Origin: Halobacterium rubrum
GTDB lineage: Archaea; Halobacteriota; Halobacteria; Halobacteriales; Halobacteriaceae
Direction: 5' to 3'
NCBI RefSeq assembly: GCF_021729015.1
Contig: NZ_JAJQQZ010000002.1
Coordinates: forward strand, 496,001 to 560,000
DNA length: 64,000 nt
Shown: one piece after another, positions 22,670 through 32,197 of the stretch
Numbering within the stretch: position 1 is the stretch's first letter
Layout: every line of letters starts with the position of its first letter
Notes under the pieces: generated by a model
The model's input: the letters and a program-made list of their open reading frames with translations, nothing else
Told to the model about the DNA's origin: nothing
The model's database searches: none
Program-made: the position numbers and the translations under genes

Positions 22670-23122
22670 ATGCGCGTGGGGCCGGTGGTGGACCGGGACG
22701 TGTTCGCGCCGGCGTCCAGACACAACTACTACGTGACGAGTCCGGCAGACCTGCAGGACGTGGCGGGGTGGTCACGAGGGGAGCTGTACACTGCGGTGGA
22801 GGCGGCCGACGACGGTGAGGACGGCTGTGTGGTCGTGGATTACGGGCGGGACGCGCTCTATCTGGCGGCGGGCCGGCGGCTGTCGTACCGGCCACCACGG
22901 CTGTTCGGCGTGAGTGGTGAGCCAGCGCTGGTGGTACCGGAGGCGCGGCGGTACGACCCTGAGACTGGCGAGGGAGAGTCTCTGGGCGAGGTCGTCGTGA
23001 CGCCGACGTTCGACGTGCTCGTGCCGGCGTTCGACTGGAGTGTCCTCGACGAGGACGACCTGCCGCCGGCAGTGCCGCGGGGGTCGCAGTCGCCGTCTGG
23101 TGCGGGAACGCCGTCCTCGTGA
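22670..23122 (+). CDS. Conserved haloarchaeal hypothetical protein
   Basis: The product has 150 residues from the ATG at 22670 (MRVGPVVDRDVFAPASRHNYYVTS), which lies about 28 nt after a TATA-like GCTTATTC and so fits a leaderless start. It is a soluble alpha/beta protein with the segments GWSRGELYTAVEAADDGEDGCVVVDYGRD and ARRYDPETGEG. I do not recognise the family. Its last bases overlap the remains of a CopD-like gene on the other strand. It follows the tRNA-Phe repeat array. Confidence 0.6.
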   Translation: MRVGPVVDRDVFAPASRHNYYVTSPADLQDVAGWSRGELYTAVEAADDGEDGCVVVDYGRDALYLAAGRRLSYRPPRLFGVSGEPALVVPEARRYDPETGEGESLGEVVVTPTFDVLVPAFDWSVLDEDDLPPAVPRGSQSPSGAGTPSS

Positions 23123-23244
23123 GTGGCGTTACCCGGGGACGCCGGCGGCAGGACGGCGTAGGCGACGTAGAGCATCGACCCGGTCCAGAGCGCGGCCGAG
23201 GCGACGTGGACGACGGACGACGACGCCAGCAGCGCCGACTGCAT
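23119..23244 (-). pseudogene. N-terminal fragment of a CopD-like membrane protein
   Basis: From an ATG at 23244 the minus strand reads MQSALLASSSVVHVASAALW then TGSMLYVAYAVLPPA, the first membrane helix typical of haloarchaeal CopD-like (copper resistance/transporter) proteins, with the early HVASAALWTGS signature. After about 40 codons the frame runs into sequence belonging to the opposite-strand gene and loses similarity, so only the start of the gene remains. The family assignment is from a short segment. Confidence 0.4.
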
Positions 23245-23374
23245 CGCGAGTGGAGTGAACGCCGGTGGCAAAGCTATGCTTCGCAAGGGGGGCTTGCCCC
23301 GTAGTGGTGGTACCAAATTCTCAGGGTGCGGGCAGCGGCTGAAAGCACTCGGTCGCACAGCGCGAAGCGTGGGT

Positions 23375-24340
23375 GTGTTCCGAGTGCTCGTGAGCGACGG
23401 GATGGGGATGCTGGACGGGCTCGCGGCCGCCATCGAGGAGGAAGCGGGCGGAGACGTCGCCGTAGACTGGCAGGTCGCCCAGACCGAGGACGAACTCGTG
23501 GCAGCCGTGGCGGCGGCCGGCGCGGACGCCGTCGTCACCGGCGCGGGGACGCCGGTGACGCGGGCAGTGTTGCGCGACACGGACGTCGAGGTGGTCGTGC
23601 GCGCTGGCGTCGGCGTGGACAACGTCGACCTCGACGCCGCGAAGGAGTACGGGGTCGCGGTGGCGAACGCGCCCGACTACTGCACGCGGGAGGTCGGCGA
23701 GCACGCGGTGGCGTTGCTGCTGGCGGCCGCCCGACGGCTCCACGTGTACGACCGACAGACACGGCGGGGCAACTGGGCGTGGGACGAGCCGCCGGCACCG
23801 GGGCGGCTCGGGGCAGCGACGCTGGGCTTCGTCGGCTTCGGAAGTATCGCGCAGTCGGTGGCGGACGCGGCCGTCGCGCTCGCCGGGGACGCCGTCGCCT
23901 ACGACCCGTACGTCGACGAGGCGACCGCTGCCGACTACGGCGTCGCGCTGGCGGACTTCGAGGCGGTCTGCGAGCGCTCGGACCTCCTCGTCGTGTTCGC
24001 GCCCCTGACAGCGGAGACCAGAGGACTCGTGGACGAGGCGGCGCTGGACCGGCTGCCCGATGGTGCCGTCGTCGTGAACGTCGGCCGGGGGGCCGTGGTG
24101 GACGACGGCGCGCTGGCAGCGGCCCTCGACGACGGCTCGGTATCGGCCGCAGCACTGGACGTGCTGCCGACCGAGCCGCCCGAGGACTCGCCTCTCGTGG
24201 GGCGTGAAGACGTGCTGGTGACGCCACACGCCGGCTGGTACTCGGCAGAGGCGCGCCGGGAGCTCGTCGATTCCGTGGCGGCGTCGGTCGCAGCCGTCGT
24301 CGACGGCGAGGCGGTCCCGGGCTGGACCCGAGTGGTATAA
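23375..24340 (+). CDS. D-2-hydroxyacid dehydrogenase (SerA-like, NAD-binding)
   Basis: The product has 321 residues from the GTG at 23375 (read as MFRVLVSDGMGML), which sits at the family N terminus; frames further upstream pass through noncoding sequence. Substrate-binding motif AGVGVDNVDLDAAKEYGVAVANAP, nucleotide motif LGFVGFGSIAQSVADAA, catalytic arginine region VNVGRGAVVDDGALAAAL, and the late VTPHAGWYS with His are all present. Family members oxidise or reduce 2-hydroxyacids such as 3-phosphoglycerate or glyoxylate; no ACT domain is present, so a biosynthetic SerA with feedback control is less likely. It lies 25 bp before the carbonic anhydrase gene and may be co-transcribed. Confidence 0.88.
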   Translation: MFRVLVSDGMGMLDGLAAAIEEEAGGDVAVDWQVAQTEDELVAAVAAAGADAVVTGAGTPVTRAVLRDTDVEVVVRAGVGVDNVDLDAAKEYGVAVANAPDYCTREVGEHAVALLLAAARRLHVYDRQTRRGNWAWDEPPAPGRLGAATLGFVGFGSIAQSVADAAVALAGDAVAYDPYVDEATAADYGVALADFEAVCERSDLLVVFAPLTAETRGLVDEAALDRLPDGAVVVNVGRGAVVDDGALAAALDDGSVSAAALDVLPTEPPEDSPLVGREDVLVTPHAGWYSAEARRELVDSVAASVAAVVDGEAVPGWTRVV

Positions 24341-24365
24341 GCCGGTCGCGGGCCGACGCGTTCGT

Positions 24366-25079
24366 ATGCCAGCTGCGTCGCTGCGAGAGCTCCTGGAACG
24401 GAACGACCGCCACGTCGCGTCGCTCGCCGACGACCACTTCGCGGCCGTGCAGGACGGCCAGTCGCCGTCCGCCGTGTCGGTGTGTTGCTCTGACTCCCGC
24501 GTGCCGCAGGCGGACATGTTCGACGTCGAGGAGCCAGGGTGGCTGTTCTCACCGAGCACCATCGGCAACCAGGTCTGGGACCGCGTGGACGGCGAGCGCG
24601 TCGTCGACGGGAGCGTCCTGTATCCGGTCGAGTACGCGGGAACGGATACCGCCGTCGTCGTCGGCCACACCGGCTGCGGCGCGGTGACGGCCGCGCTGGA
24701 GGCCGTCCAGCAGCGAGACAGCGACGGCGAAGCCGAGAGCGGGGACGCTCACCCCGCGGGCGTCGCGAAGTGGGTCGCCGAACTGGTGCCGGTCGTCGAG
24801 GCCGGACTGGCCGACGACCGGGTGCGCGAGGCCCGCGACGCGAGCCTCGTGGACCAGCTCGTGGAGTTCAACGTCGACCGGCAGGTGGCGTTCCTCCGGG
24901 AGAGCGAGGACGTCCCGGCGGACGTCGACGTCTACGGGTTCGTCTACGACTTCCATGGCGTGTACGGCGACGACCACGGTCGCGCGTACCTCGTGAACGC
25001 GAACGGCGAGACGGACGTCGGCGCGCTCCGGGAGCAGGCGCCCGACGAGTTCGGCGAGTCGGTACAGCGGCTCCTGTGA
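24366..25079 (+). CDS. Beta-class carbonic anhydrase
   Basis: The 237-residue protein has the beta-carbonic anhydrase zinc site: SVCCSDSRVPQADMFD with Cys41, Asp43 and Arg45, then VVVGHTGCGAVTAAL with His and Cys ligands about 60 residues later. It interconverts CO2 and bicarbonate in the cytoplasm; no signal peptide is present. The C-terminal part NVDRQVAFLRES and VYGFVYDFHGVYGD matches the family. An acidic insertion (residues about 113-125) is typical of halophilic surface loops. It follows the hydroxyacid dehydrogenase closely on the same strand. Confidence 0.93.
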   Translation: MPAASLRELLERNDRHVASLADDHFAAVQDGQSPSAVSVCCSDSRVPQADMFDVEEPGWLFSPSTIGNQVWDRVDGERVVDGSVLYPVEYAGTDTAVVVGHTGCGAVTAALEAVQQRDSDGEAESGDAHPAGVAKWVAELVPVVEAGLADDRVREARDASLVDQLVEFNVDRQVAFLRESEDVPADVDVYGFVYDFHGVYGDDHGRAYLVNANGETDVGALREQAPDEFGESVQRLL

Positions 25080-25158
25080 CCAGCGGTCGCAGCGGGTAGC
25101 CGGACCACCGAACCAAGTTCCCGTCCGTTTTAAGCCGACAGAATACGTAGGTCGGAGT

Positions 25159-25407
25159 ATGTTGCTCCGAGCACTCGCAGTCGTCGCCGGAACGTTCACC
25201 GCCGTGTTCCCCGAGCGCGTCGTCGAGAGCGCGCGAGACGCCGCGCTCGGCGCGTGCTACGAGAACCCGGGCGACCTCCAGCCGAAGGAGTGGTACGTGG
25301 ACGCCACCCGACTGCAGGGCGCTATCCTCGCCGTCGCCGGCGTCCTCGCCGTCGCGTTCGACGCGCTCGTCGAGGACCGAGACGCGGCCGACGCGGGCGA
25401 AGACTGA
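25159..25407 (+). CDS. Small haloarchaeal membrane-associated protein
   Basis: The product has 82 residues. A hydrophobic start (LLRALAVVAGTFTAVFP) is followed by a soluble helix with CYENPGDLQPKEWYVDATRLQG and a second membrane segment (AILAVAGVLAVAFDAL). It is a small conserved haloarchaeal protein of unknown function. A TTTTAAGCCG box about 28 nt upstream of the ATG is a plausible promoter. Nothing more can be inferred. Confidence 0.7.
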   Translation: MLLRALAVVAGTFTAVFPERVVESARDAALGACYENPGDLQPKEWYVDATRLQGAILAVAGVLAVAFDALVEDRDAADAGED

Positions 25408-25492
25408 CGCGGCCGGCTGTGCGGTCGCGCGGGCGCGAGCCGCCGGAGCAGTTCGATGAAACGCTTATCAGTGCGCCCGCTCTATAGCCGCT

Positions 25493-26149
25493 ATGACCTA
25501 CGACACCGTCGTGTTCGACAACGACGGGGTCCTCGTTGGCCGCACCCGGTACGACGTACTGGAGCGGGCCACCGAGGAGACGTTCAAGCGATTCGACGTG
25601 GACGACCCCGACCCGGAAGACGTTGAGGCGATGACCATCGGCGCGACCCCCAAGACGGTGGGGGACGTCTGCAGCCGGTACGGCATCTCCCCGAAGGACT
25701 TCTGGCCGGAGCGCGACAAGGCGCTCACGGAAGCCCAGCGCGACGAGGTCCGGGAGGGCCGGAAGACACTGTACGACGACCTCGACACCCTCCACGACCT
25801 CGACGTGAACATGGGCATCGTGTCCTCGAACCAGCAGGCGACCGTGGACTTCGTCCTCGACCACTTCGGCGTCCGCGACCTGTTCGGCACGGCGTACGGC
25901 CGCGAGCCGACGATCCAGAGCCTCGAACGCCGGAAGCCGAACAGCCACTACATCGACCGCGCGCTCGCGGACCTCGACGCCGACACCGCGCTGTTCGTCG
26001 GCGACAACGAGAGCGACATCCGCGCGGCGGAGAACGCCGGCATCGACTCGGCGTTCATCCGGCGCCCCCACCGCGAGAGCTGGGAGCTGAACGTCTGGCC
26101 CACCTGGGACATCGACGACCTCAGCGACCTGCACGATATCTGCGAGTAA
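25493..26149 (+). CDS. HAD-superfamily hydrolase
   Basis: The product has 218 residues. HAD motif I is VVFDNDGVL with nucleophile Asp9 and acid/base Asp11, motif II is GIVSSNQ, and motif IV is TALFVGDNESDIRAAENAG. A helical cap lies between motifs I and II (residues 18-90). Members are phosphatases for small phosphorylated metabolites such as phosphoglycolate; the exact substrate is not evident. A TATA-like CGCTTATCA about 25-30 nt before the ATG suggests a leaderless transcript. Complete and intact. Confidence 0.88.
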   Translation: MTYDTVVFDNDGVLVGRTRYDVLERATEETFKRFDVDDPDPEDVEAMTIGATPKTVGDVCSRYGISPKDFWPERDKALTEAQRDEVREGRKTLYDDLDTLHDLDVNMGIVSSNQQATVDFVLDHFGVRDLFGTAYGREPTIQSLERRKPNSHYIDRALADLDADTALFVGDNESDIRAAENAGIDSAFIRRPHRESWELNVWPTWDIDDLSDLHDICE

Positions 26150-26263
26150 TCTCTCGGCCGGTCTCAGCGGCCGTGTGGCTCCGAGGGACGCTCTCGGCGT
26201 GCCTCCGGCCGCCGCTGCGAGCCCACAAGGATTATCAATGACAAGCGTCTCTACGTAGTTGCA

Positions 26264-26458
26264 ATGGCGACAGGCACCGTTGACTTCTTCAACGACACTG
26301 GCGGTTACGGTTTCATCGAGACTGAGGACGCGGACGAGGACGTTTTCTTCCACATGGAGGACGTCGGCGGTCCGGACCTCGAAGAGGGGCAGGAGGTCGA
26401 GTTCGACATCGAGCAGGCCGACAAGGGCCCGCGCGCGACGAACCTCACCCGTCTGTAA
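26264..26458 (+). CDS. cspA: Cold-shock-domain protein
   Basis: The 64-residue single-domain CSD protein carries the RNA-binding motifs GTVDFFNDTGGYGFIET (RNP1) and DVFFHMEDV (RNP2). It binds single-stranded RNA or DNA and probably melts RNA secondary structure. The protein is acidic, as expected in a halophile. A GATTATCA box lies about 30 nt upstream of the ATG, so the mRNA is probably leaderless. A T-rich GTTTTCAGACAG after the stop may terminate transcription. Confidence 0.95.
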   Translation: MATGTVDFFNDTGGYGFIETEDADEDVFFHMEDVGGPDLEEGQEVEFDIEQADKGPRATNLTRL

Positions 26459-26598
26459 TCGGTAATCCGTTCAGAGGTATCGTTTTCAGACAGTTACGCT
26501 CCCAGCCGGGAGTGTAGCGAACGGGTGCGGCCGCGAGGCCCACTCTGCGGTTTCTATCGAGACGAACAACTGGGCAGCGACGCGTCCTCGCGCGTTCT

Positions 26599-27450
26599 TC
26601 AGTCGAGTCGCGCGCGGTCGTCGCTCGTCAGCGACAGCTGGGTCGCGGCGACGTTCTCCTCGAGGTGGTCGACGCTCGAGGTGCCCGGGATGGGTAGCGT
26701 GACCGGTGAGTGGTCGAGCAGCCACGCGAGCGCGACCTGCCGGACGGTCGCACCGTGGTCGTCGGCGACCGTCTCCAGCGGCGCGCGTTTCTCGCCGAGG
26801 TCGCCGCCGCCGATGGGGAAGTAGGGGATGAAGCCGACGTCGTAGTCCTCGCAGGCGGACAGGACGGCCTCGTGCTCGCGGTTCGCGACGTTGTACTCGT
26901 TCTGGACGGTGGCCACGTCGACGATGTCGCGGGCGGTCTCGAGCTGGTCGACGGAGACGTTGCTGAGGCCGACGTGGTCGACGAGCCCGTCGTCTTGCAG
27001 CTCGGCGAGCCGGTGGACGGATTCCTCGAAGGGCGTGTCGGGGTCCGGGGAGTGCAACTGGAGGAGGTCGATGGAGTCGACGCCGAGGCGGTCCAGCGAG
27101 CACAGCGCCTGGTTCTCGAGGAAGTCGGGGTCGCCGTGGGGCAGCCAGTCGCCGTCGTGTGTCCGCAGCAGCCCAGCCTTCGTCGCGACGAACGTCTCGT
27201 CGTCGGCGTCGTCCTCGTCGAGGGCCTCCCGGATGAGGCGCTCGCTGACGCCCGGCCCGTAGGAGTCCGCGGTGTCCACGAAGTCCACGCCCAACTCGAC
27301 GGCGCGCCGGACCACGGCCCGGGCGGCGTCCTCGTCGTCGGGCCTCCCGATGATGTCCGGGCCGGTGATGCGCATCGCGCCGAAGCCCATCCGGTGGACG
27401 GTCGCCTCGCCGCCGACGTCGAACGTGTCGCTGTCGTTGGCTGGTGCCAT
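26599..27450 (-). CDS. Aldo/keto reductase
   Basis: The 283-residue protein is a complete (beta/alpha)8 AKR. It has VHRMGFGAMRITGPD at the N terminus, GVDFVDTADSYGPGVSE with the catalytic Asp and Tyr, the lysine strand DETFVATKAGL, SIDLLQLHSPDPDTP with the His, and GLSNVSVDQLE. Such NADPH enzymes reduce aldehydes or ketones; the substrate cannot be told. The C-terminal IPGTSSVDHLEENVAA binds the cofactor phosphate. It is a single gene with its own promoter, convergent with the cold-shock gene. Confidence 0.9.
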   Translation of the reverse strand: MAPANDSDTFDVGGEATVHRMGFGAMRITGPDIIGRPDDEDAARAVVRRAVELGVDFVDTADSYGPGVSERLIREALDEDDADDETFVATKAGLLRTHDGDWLPHGDPDFLENQALCSLDRLGVDSIDLLQLHSPDPDTPFEESVHRLAELQDDGLVDHVGLSNVSVDQLETARDIVDVATVQNEYNVANREHEAVLSACEDYDVGFIPYFPIGGGDLGEKRAPLETVADDHGATVRQVALAWLLDHSPVTLPIPGTSSVDHLEENVAATQLSLTSDDRARLD

Positions 27451-27499
27451 ACCGACTCGACGAGGGCCGACAGAATAGGCGTGGGGGTGGCGGAACCGC

Positions 27500-29299
27500 C
27501 TACGGCTGCCACTGGTCCCGGAGCTCCGTCCGGGGCCTCGACGGGTCGTCCTCCGCGACGAGCTTCCGGAGGTGGCGGACGTGGAACGCGTACTCGCGGT
27601 CCTGCCGCAACACGAGGTCCCGGCCCTTCAGTTCGCTCAGTAGCGTGTGGACCGACTCGACGTCGACGTCCGTCGCCTCGGCGAGGTCGTGGGCGGTCGC
27701 GCCCGGGTTCGTCGCGAGTTCGGTCACCACCGACCACGCCACGTCGTCGTTGCAGTTCGACTGCCGGCGAGCAGCGTTCACGCGCGTCACGACCGGCGGC
27801 GCCTGCAGGAGGTCCACGACCGTCTCCGGCTCCGGCGCGTCGTCGTCGCCAGTTCCGTCGGCCAACGCGCCCTCGCTGTCGCCGCCCTCCTGCACCTGGA
27901 GGCGCTCGCCGCGCCGCCGCAGCCGGTCCTGGACGACGTCCACGAGCGCGTCCCGGCCGCCGGCGTCGCCCTCACCGAACGAGAACGTCGACGCGTCCGG
28001 CGCCACGTCGTCACTGCCGCCGTCGTCTGTCCCGTCGCCCGAGTCGTCGTCCGGCTCCGACTCTGGCGCCGGCTGCCCGGGCGCCTCTGTCTGCTCCTCC
28101 TCCTCCCCGGCACCGTCTGCCGGGTCGCTCGCATCCGACGGCGGGGCTGACGCCTCGCCCGAAACGTGTGCCTCGAGTTCGTCGATGCGCTCCTCGAGGC
28201 GCTCGATCTGCTCGTTTTTCGTCTGCAGGGTCGCCTGGTAGGAGTCCGGCGGCCCGCCGTCGCCGTGCACGAGCGCGTTCGCCATCTTCCGCGCGGCCGC
28301 CGACACGTCGCGGGCGGTCTCCAGTTCGGACTCCAGCTCCGCGATGCGCTCCTCGCGGGTCTCCACCTTCGACTCCAGCTCCGCGATGCGGTCCTGTTCC
28401 TGCTCTTTGCGGCTCGTGATGTCGTCCAGGTCCTCCATCAGGGAGCCCGAGACGGACTTCAGGTCGGGGCGCTCGAAGTCGTCCAGACCCGGCGTCGCGC
28501 CGGCGTCGAACGTGCGCTTTCGCTTGAACTGGACGCGCTCGACGTTCTGGTCGCTCCAGTCCATCTGCACGAACGCCTCCCCGTCGTTCAGGTCGACGAC
28601 CTCGTCGGCGTACTCGCTGCCGACGATGCGGCTCACCACGTTCGTGTCGTTGTCCCACGTGAGCCGGTGCCAGACCAGCCAGTTCGCCTGCGTGATGAAG
28701 TCCTTCTTCACGTCCGCCGGCCGCTGGCTGATGCCGACGATGCCCAGCCCGTGCTTGCGGCCGCGCTTCCCGACCTTGATGAGGAGGTTCCCGGTCTCGT
28801 CCATCCCACCGCCCTCGGGGATGTACTCGTGGCACTCCTCGACCACCAGCAGGAACGGCTTCTTCAGTTTCTTCTCTTTCGCGAAGATCTGGCGGACCGT
28901 CTCCCGCAGCAGCTCGTCGGCCTCGTCGCCGTCGAGGTAGCCCGAGACGTCGAGGATGATGGGGACGTTCTCCTCCAAGGCGAGGTGCGCGAGCTTCTCG
29001 GCGTGCTCGGTCCCCACCTGGATGTCGCACTCCTCGTCGGCGCCCGCGTGCAGGAGCTCGTACTCCTCTTTGAGGCCGTAGTACTCGCCGTCCGTGTCGA
29101 CGATGAGGACGGGGTAGCCGGCCTCCAGCAGCTCCTCGACGACGACGCTCGTGGTGTTGGATTTCCCCGACCCGGACTTCCCGGTGACGAACGCGCGGCC
29201 GGTCAGCACTTCGACGATGGGGAACTCCAGTGGGCTGCCGTCCGCGAGCTCCCCGACGCGAATCCGCTGCTCGTCGGCCTCGTCCGCGGCTTCGGTCAT
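27500..29299 (-). CDS. HerA/VirB4-like ATPase with coiled coil and winged-helix tail
   Basis: The product has 599 residues from the ATG at 29299. The N-terminal ATPase (about 1-270) has Walker A TGKSGSGKSNTT (Lys46), Walker B PFLLVVEECHEYIPEGG and a sensor region IVGISQRPADV. A long coiled coil follows (about 290-385), then an acidic low-complexity linker (about 385-470), and a C-terminal helical/winged-helix region ending RHLRKLVAEDDPS. It resembles haloarchaeal HerA-like DUF87 ATPases that pump or translocate DNA, but lacks a neighbouring NurA nuclease. The ATPase motifs are intact. Role in DNA processing is inferred from the family. Confidence 0.85.
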   Translation of the reverse strand: MTEAADEADEQRIRVGELADGSPLEFPIVEVLTGRAFVTGKSGSGKSNTTSVVVEELLEAGYPVLIVDTDGEYYGLKEEYELLHAGADEECDIQVGTEHAEKLAHLALEENVPIILDVSGYLDGDEADELLRETVRQIFAKEKKLKKPFLLVVEECHEYIPEGGGMDETGNLLIKVGKRGRKHGLGIVGISQRPADVKKDFITQANWLVWHRLTWDNDTNVVSRIVGSEYADEVVDLNDGEAFVQMDWSDQNVERVQFKRKRTFDAGATPGLDDFERPDLKSVSGSLMEDLDDITSRKEQEQDRIAELESKVETREERIAELESELETARDVSAAARKMANALVHGDGGPPDSYQATLQTKNEQIERLEERIDELEAHVSGEASAPPSDASDPADGAGEEEEQTEAPGQPAPESEPDDDSGDGTDDGGSDDVAPDASTFSFGEGDAGGRDALVDVVQDRLRRRGERLQVQEGGDSEGALADGTGDDDAPEPETVVDLLQAPPVVTRVNAARRQSNCNDDVAWSVVTELATNPGATAHDLAEATDVDVESVHTLLSELKGRDLVLRQDREYAFHVRHLRKLVAEDDPSRPRTELRDQWQP

Positions 29300-29374
29300 C
29301 GAGCGGAGCCACGCAATCCGGTGGGAAAACCGTTGCCCCACCGGCCCGGTCCGGCCGCGCTGGACAGGACCGTC

Positions 29375-30739
29375 CTACTGGCTGCCGGGGTGGCCGTCGG
29401 GGAGGCCGCGACGCCCGAACGTCGACTCGCGGAGCGTCTCGCCGTCGGGGTCCGCGAGCAGGCCGCGCTCGCGGAGCTCCGGTACGACGAGGTCGACGAA
29501 GTCCCGGAGGCTGTCGGGGCGCGCGACCTCCTTGACGTTGAAGCCGTCGACGCCGACGTCGTGGAACCAGTGCTCGAAGACGTCTGCGACCTGCTCGGGC
29601 GTCCCGACGACGACCGGCGAGGTGGTTCCGAGGCCGGCGAACTCGGCGACCTCCCGGACCGTCCAGTCGCGGTCGTCGTTCGACGTGAACGCGTTCACGA
29701 CGCCCTGGATGGCCTCCGTCTCGATGTGTTCGAGCTCCTGGTCGGGGTCGAGTTCGGAGAGGTCCATATCCACGAACCCGGACATGAGCGCGAGCACGCC
29801 CTCGGTGTCGATGGCGTCCCGGTAGGCGTCGTGTTTCGCCTCGGCGATGTCCTCGGTCTCGCCGACGATGGGGACGATGCCGGGGAAGAACGCGAGGCTG
29901 TCGGGGTCGCGGCCGTGGGCCGCCGCGCGCTCCCGGAGGTCCTCGATGTAGTCGACGACGGCGCCCTCGGAGGGCTGGCTGACGAAGACGGCTTCGGCGT
30001 GCTCGGCGGCGAACTCGCGCCCGCGGTCCGAGGAGCCCGCCTGGTAGAGCACGGGCGTGCGCTGGGGCGACGGTTCGGCGCCGTGCGGGCCGGGCACGTC
30101 GAAGTGGTCGCCCTCGTGGTCGATGGCGTGGACCTTCTCGGGGTCGCTGAACGTCGCAGCCGCCTTGTCCTGGACGACGGCGTCGTCCTCCCAGGAGTCC
30201 TCCCACAGCGAGTAGAGGACGTCCATGAACTCGTCGGCGCGGTCGTAGCGCTCGTCGTGGTCCATGCGGTCGTCGTAGCCGAGGTTCTCGGCGGCGGACT
30301 CGAGGTAGGAGGTGACGACGTTGAACGCGACGCGGCCGTCCGTGAGGTGGTCGAGCGTGGAGAACTCGCGGGCGAGCTGGTAGGGGTGGTTGTAGGACGT
30401 GGACTTCGTCACTGCGAACCCGAGGTCGTCGGTGACCTCGGCCATCGCGGGAATCAGGTACGCCGGGTCGTTCGACGGCGTCTGGACGGCCTTCTCGACG
30501 GCCGTCTCGCGGTCGCCGCCGTAGACGTCGTAGATGCCGCGGACGTCCGCGAAGAACACGGCGTCGAAGCCGCCGCGCTCGGCCGTGCGCGCGACGTCCG
30601 TCCAGTACTCGCGGTCGCTGTAGCGGTGGCTCTGGTCGCCGGGGAGCCGCCAGGAGCCGACGGAGACGTGCTCCACGGCGTTCATCGTGAAGAGGTTGAG
30701 GCGCAGCCGGTTGCTGCCGGCTTCGGCGTCGTCGGTCAT
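29375..30739 (-). CDS. LLM-class flavin-dependent monooxygenase (NtaA/SnaA/DszA family)
   Basis: The 454-residue TIM-barrel protein starts with RLRLNLFTMNAVEHVSVGSWRLPGDQSHRYSD and continues with GGFDAVFFADVRGIYDVYGG. The core has STLDHLTDGRVAFNVVTSYLESAAENLGYD, characteristic of the NtaA/SnaA/DszA branch, and TPVLYQAGSSDRGREFAAEHAEAVFVSQPS. These enzymes use reduced FMN supplied by a separate reductase to oxidise chelates, sulphonates or thioethers. No flavin reductase gene is adjacent, so it must be supplied elsewhere. Full length for the family. Confidence 0.88.
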   Translation of the reverse strand: MTDDAEAGSNRLRLNLFTMNAVEHVSVGSWRLPGDQSHRYSDREYWTDVARTAERGGFDAVFFADVRGIYDVYGGDRETAVEKAVQTPSNDPAYLIPAMAEVTDDLGFAVTKSTSYNHPYQLAREFSTLDHLTDGRVAFNVVTSYLESAAENLGYDDRMDHDERYDRADEFMDVLYSLWEDSWEDDAVVQDKAAATFSDPEKVHAIDHEGDHFDVPGPHGAEPSPQRTPVLYQAGSSDRGREFAAEHAEAVFVSQPSEGAVVDYIEDLRERAAAHGRDPDSLAFFPGIVPIVGETEDIAEAKHDAYRDAIDTEGVLALMSGFVDMDLSELDPDQELEHIETEAIQGVVNAFTSNDDRDWTVREVAEFAGLGTTSPVVVGTPEQVADVFEHWFHDVGVDGFNVKEVARPDSLRDFVDLVVPELRERGLLADPDGETLRESTFGRRGLPDGHPGSQ

Positions 30740-30973
30740 TACCCGGGGTTCGCGGCGACGGGGTTTACCGGAGCCGGCACCGGCGACCGCGTGGCGTTGT
30801 CACGGACACCGGCAAGAACCGCTGGCTGTGGCCGTGGCTGTGCTGGCCGAGTCGTCAGGGGCGTGCAGGCGGCGGGGCGGGCCGGTGCGCGGTGCCGCCG
30901 TTTCGAGTCCGCGCGCACCGGGCGGCGGTCAAGTGGTCACGAGCCGGAGTGGTCCCGGCCTCGCACTTGAAGT

Positions 30974-32197
30974 TCAGCAGGAGCAGTAGTAGTCGCGGTC
31001 GTCGAACTCGACGTCGAGCCGGTGGGCGATGGGCGCGGGGTCGCTGGGCCGGTAGACGGCGGTTGTGAGGTCGCCGGCGTCCTCGAAGGCCCCCGAGACG
31101 AGCGCCTGCCAGTCCTCGCTGGCGAGCACGTCGCCGGTCTCGCCGCCGGCGACGAGCGGGAGGTAGTCCTCGAGGGAGATCCAGCGCGCGTCCTGCAGGG
31201 GGTCGGCCTCGTAGTCGACGCCGGTGGCGTCGCTGTAGGCGGCCATCGGGAGGTTCGCGCCGGCCTGCACGGGCATGCTGATCCACTTCCAGGGCCGGGT
31301 GTTGACGTCGAGGAGGACGTACTCGCCGCGGTCGCGGTCGAAGACGAACTCCGCCTCGCTGATGCCGTGGTAGCCGGCGTCCTCGATGACCGACAGGGCG
31401 CGCTCGCGGAGTTCGGGGTTCTCGACAGTCTCGACGACGCAGGACGTGCCGTAGCCCAGCGGTGCGCGGACGCGAGCGTTCCCAACGACGGCGAGTGGGT
31501 CGCCGTCTTCGGGGACGTAGGAGGCCAGCGACTGGTCCTCGCCGCGCGCGACGGGGACCTTCTCCTGGGCCATGACCTCGATGCCGGTCTCCCGGGCCAT
31601 CTCGACGACATCGCGGTACTCCTCGCGGTCCGCCACCTCGATGACGTTCGTGCCGACGGCCTCCTCGAACTCGCGCTTGCGCGCGGGTTTGAGCACGAGC
31701 GGGAAGCCGAGTGCGTCGGCGGCGTCTTCGGGGTCGGTCCGGGACAGGTGGTGGGTCTCCGGGTACGGGACGCCAAGTTCCTCGCAGCGGTCGTAGAGAC
31801 TGGTCTTGTCGAGGACGGCGTCCAGCGTCTCGCTGTCCGCGAACGGCAGGCGGACGCCCTCGGGTTCGGTCTCGGCGAACGCGAGCGCCCACTCGTCCAT
31901 GCAGCCGAACGCCACCGGCTCGTGGTCGAGTGCGGCAGCCAGCGCCTCGACGTCCTCGCGGAAGCCCGCCTCGTCGTCCAGCGGGTACGTGACGCGGCCG
32001 GCGTAGTCGACGGCGTCGGAGGGGGGTGCGGCGCCGTCGCCGGACCGGTCCAGCGCGACCACGGGGACGCCGTGGGCGTCGAGCGCGCGAGCGACGGAGA
32101 GGCCGGTGACGTGGGCGTTCGCGACGAACGCCGGCGGTCGGTCGAAGTCCGCGTCGGCGAGCGCGTCGCGGAGGTCTGGGAGCTCTCGGAAGGTCAC
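30974..32197 (-). CDS. ATP-grasp family ligase
   Basis: The product has 407 residues. After an N-terminal preATP-grasp segment ([20 protein letters not shown]), the ATP-grasp core shows [34 protein letters not shown], and the metal-binding [13 protein letters not shown]. It ends in an unusual tail, YYCSC. Relatives carboxylate-ligate peptides or sugars; the substrate is unknown. Similar ATP-grasp genes accompany haloarchaeal polysaccharide or natural-product loci, but no such context is seen here. A 234-bp noncoding gap with no visible features lies downstream, before the monooxygenase gene. Confidence 0.8.
   Translation of the reverse strand: MTFRELPDLRDALADADFDRPPAFVANAHVTGLSVARALDAHGVPVVALDRSGDGAAPPSDAVDYAGRVTYPLDDEAGFREDVEALAAALDHEPVAFGCMDEWALAFAETEPEGVRLPFADSETLDAVLDKTSLYDRCEELGVPYPETHHLSRTDPEDAADALGFPLVLKPARKREFEEAVGTNVIEVADREEYRDVVEMARETGIEVMAQEKVPVARGEDQSLASYVPEDGDPLAVVGNARVRAPLGYGTSCVVETVENPELRERALSVIEDAGYHGISEAEFVFDRDRGEYVLLDVNTRPWKWISMPVQAGANLPMAAYSDATGVDYEADPLQDARWISLEDYLPLVAGGETGDVLASEDWQALVSGAFEDAGDLTTAVYRPSDPAPIAHRLDVEFDDRDYYCSC

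Noticed and set aside
28011-30970. Long plus- and minus-strand open frames across the HerA-like and monooxygenase genes (up to about 930 codons).
   Set aside because: The translations are repetitive shadows of the real genes; no domain is recognisable and they overlap two well-supported genes.
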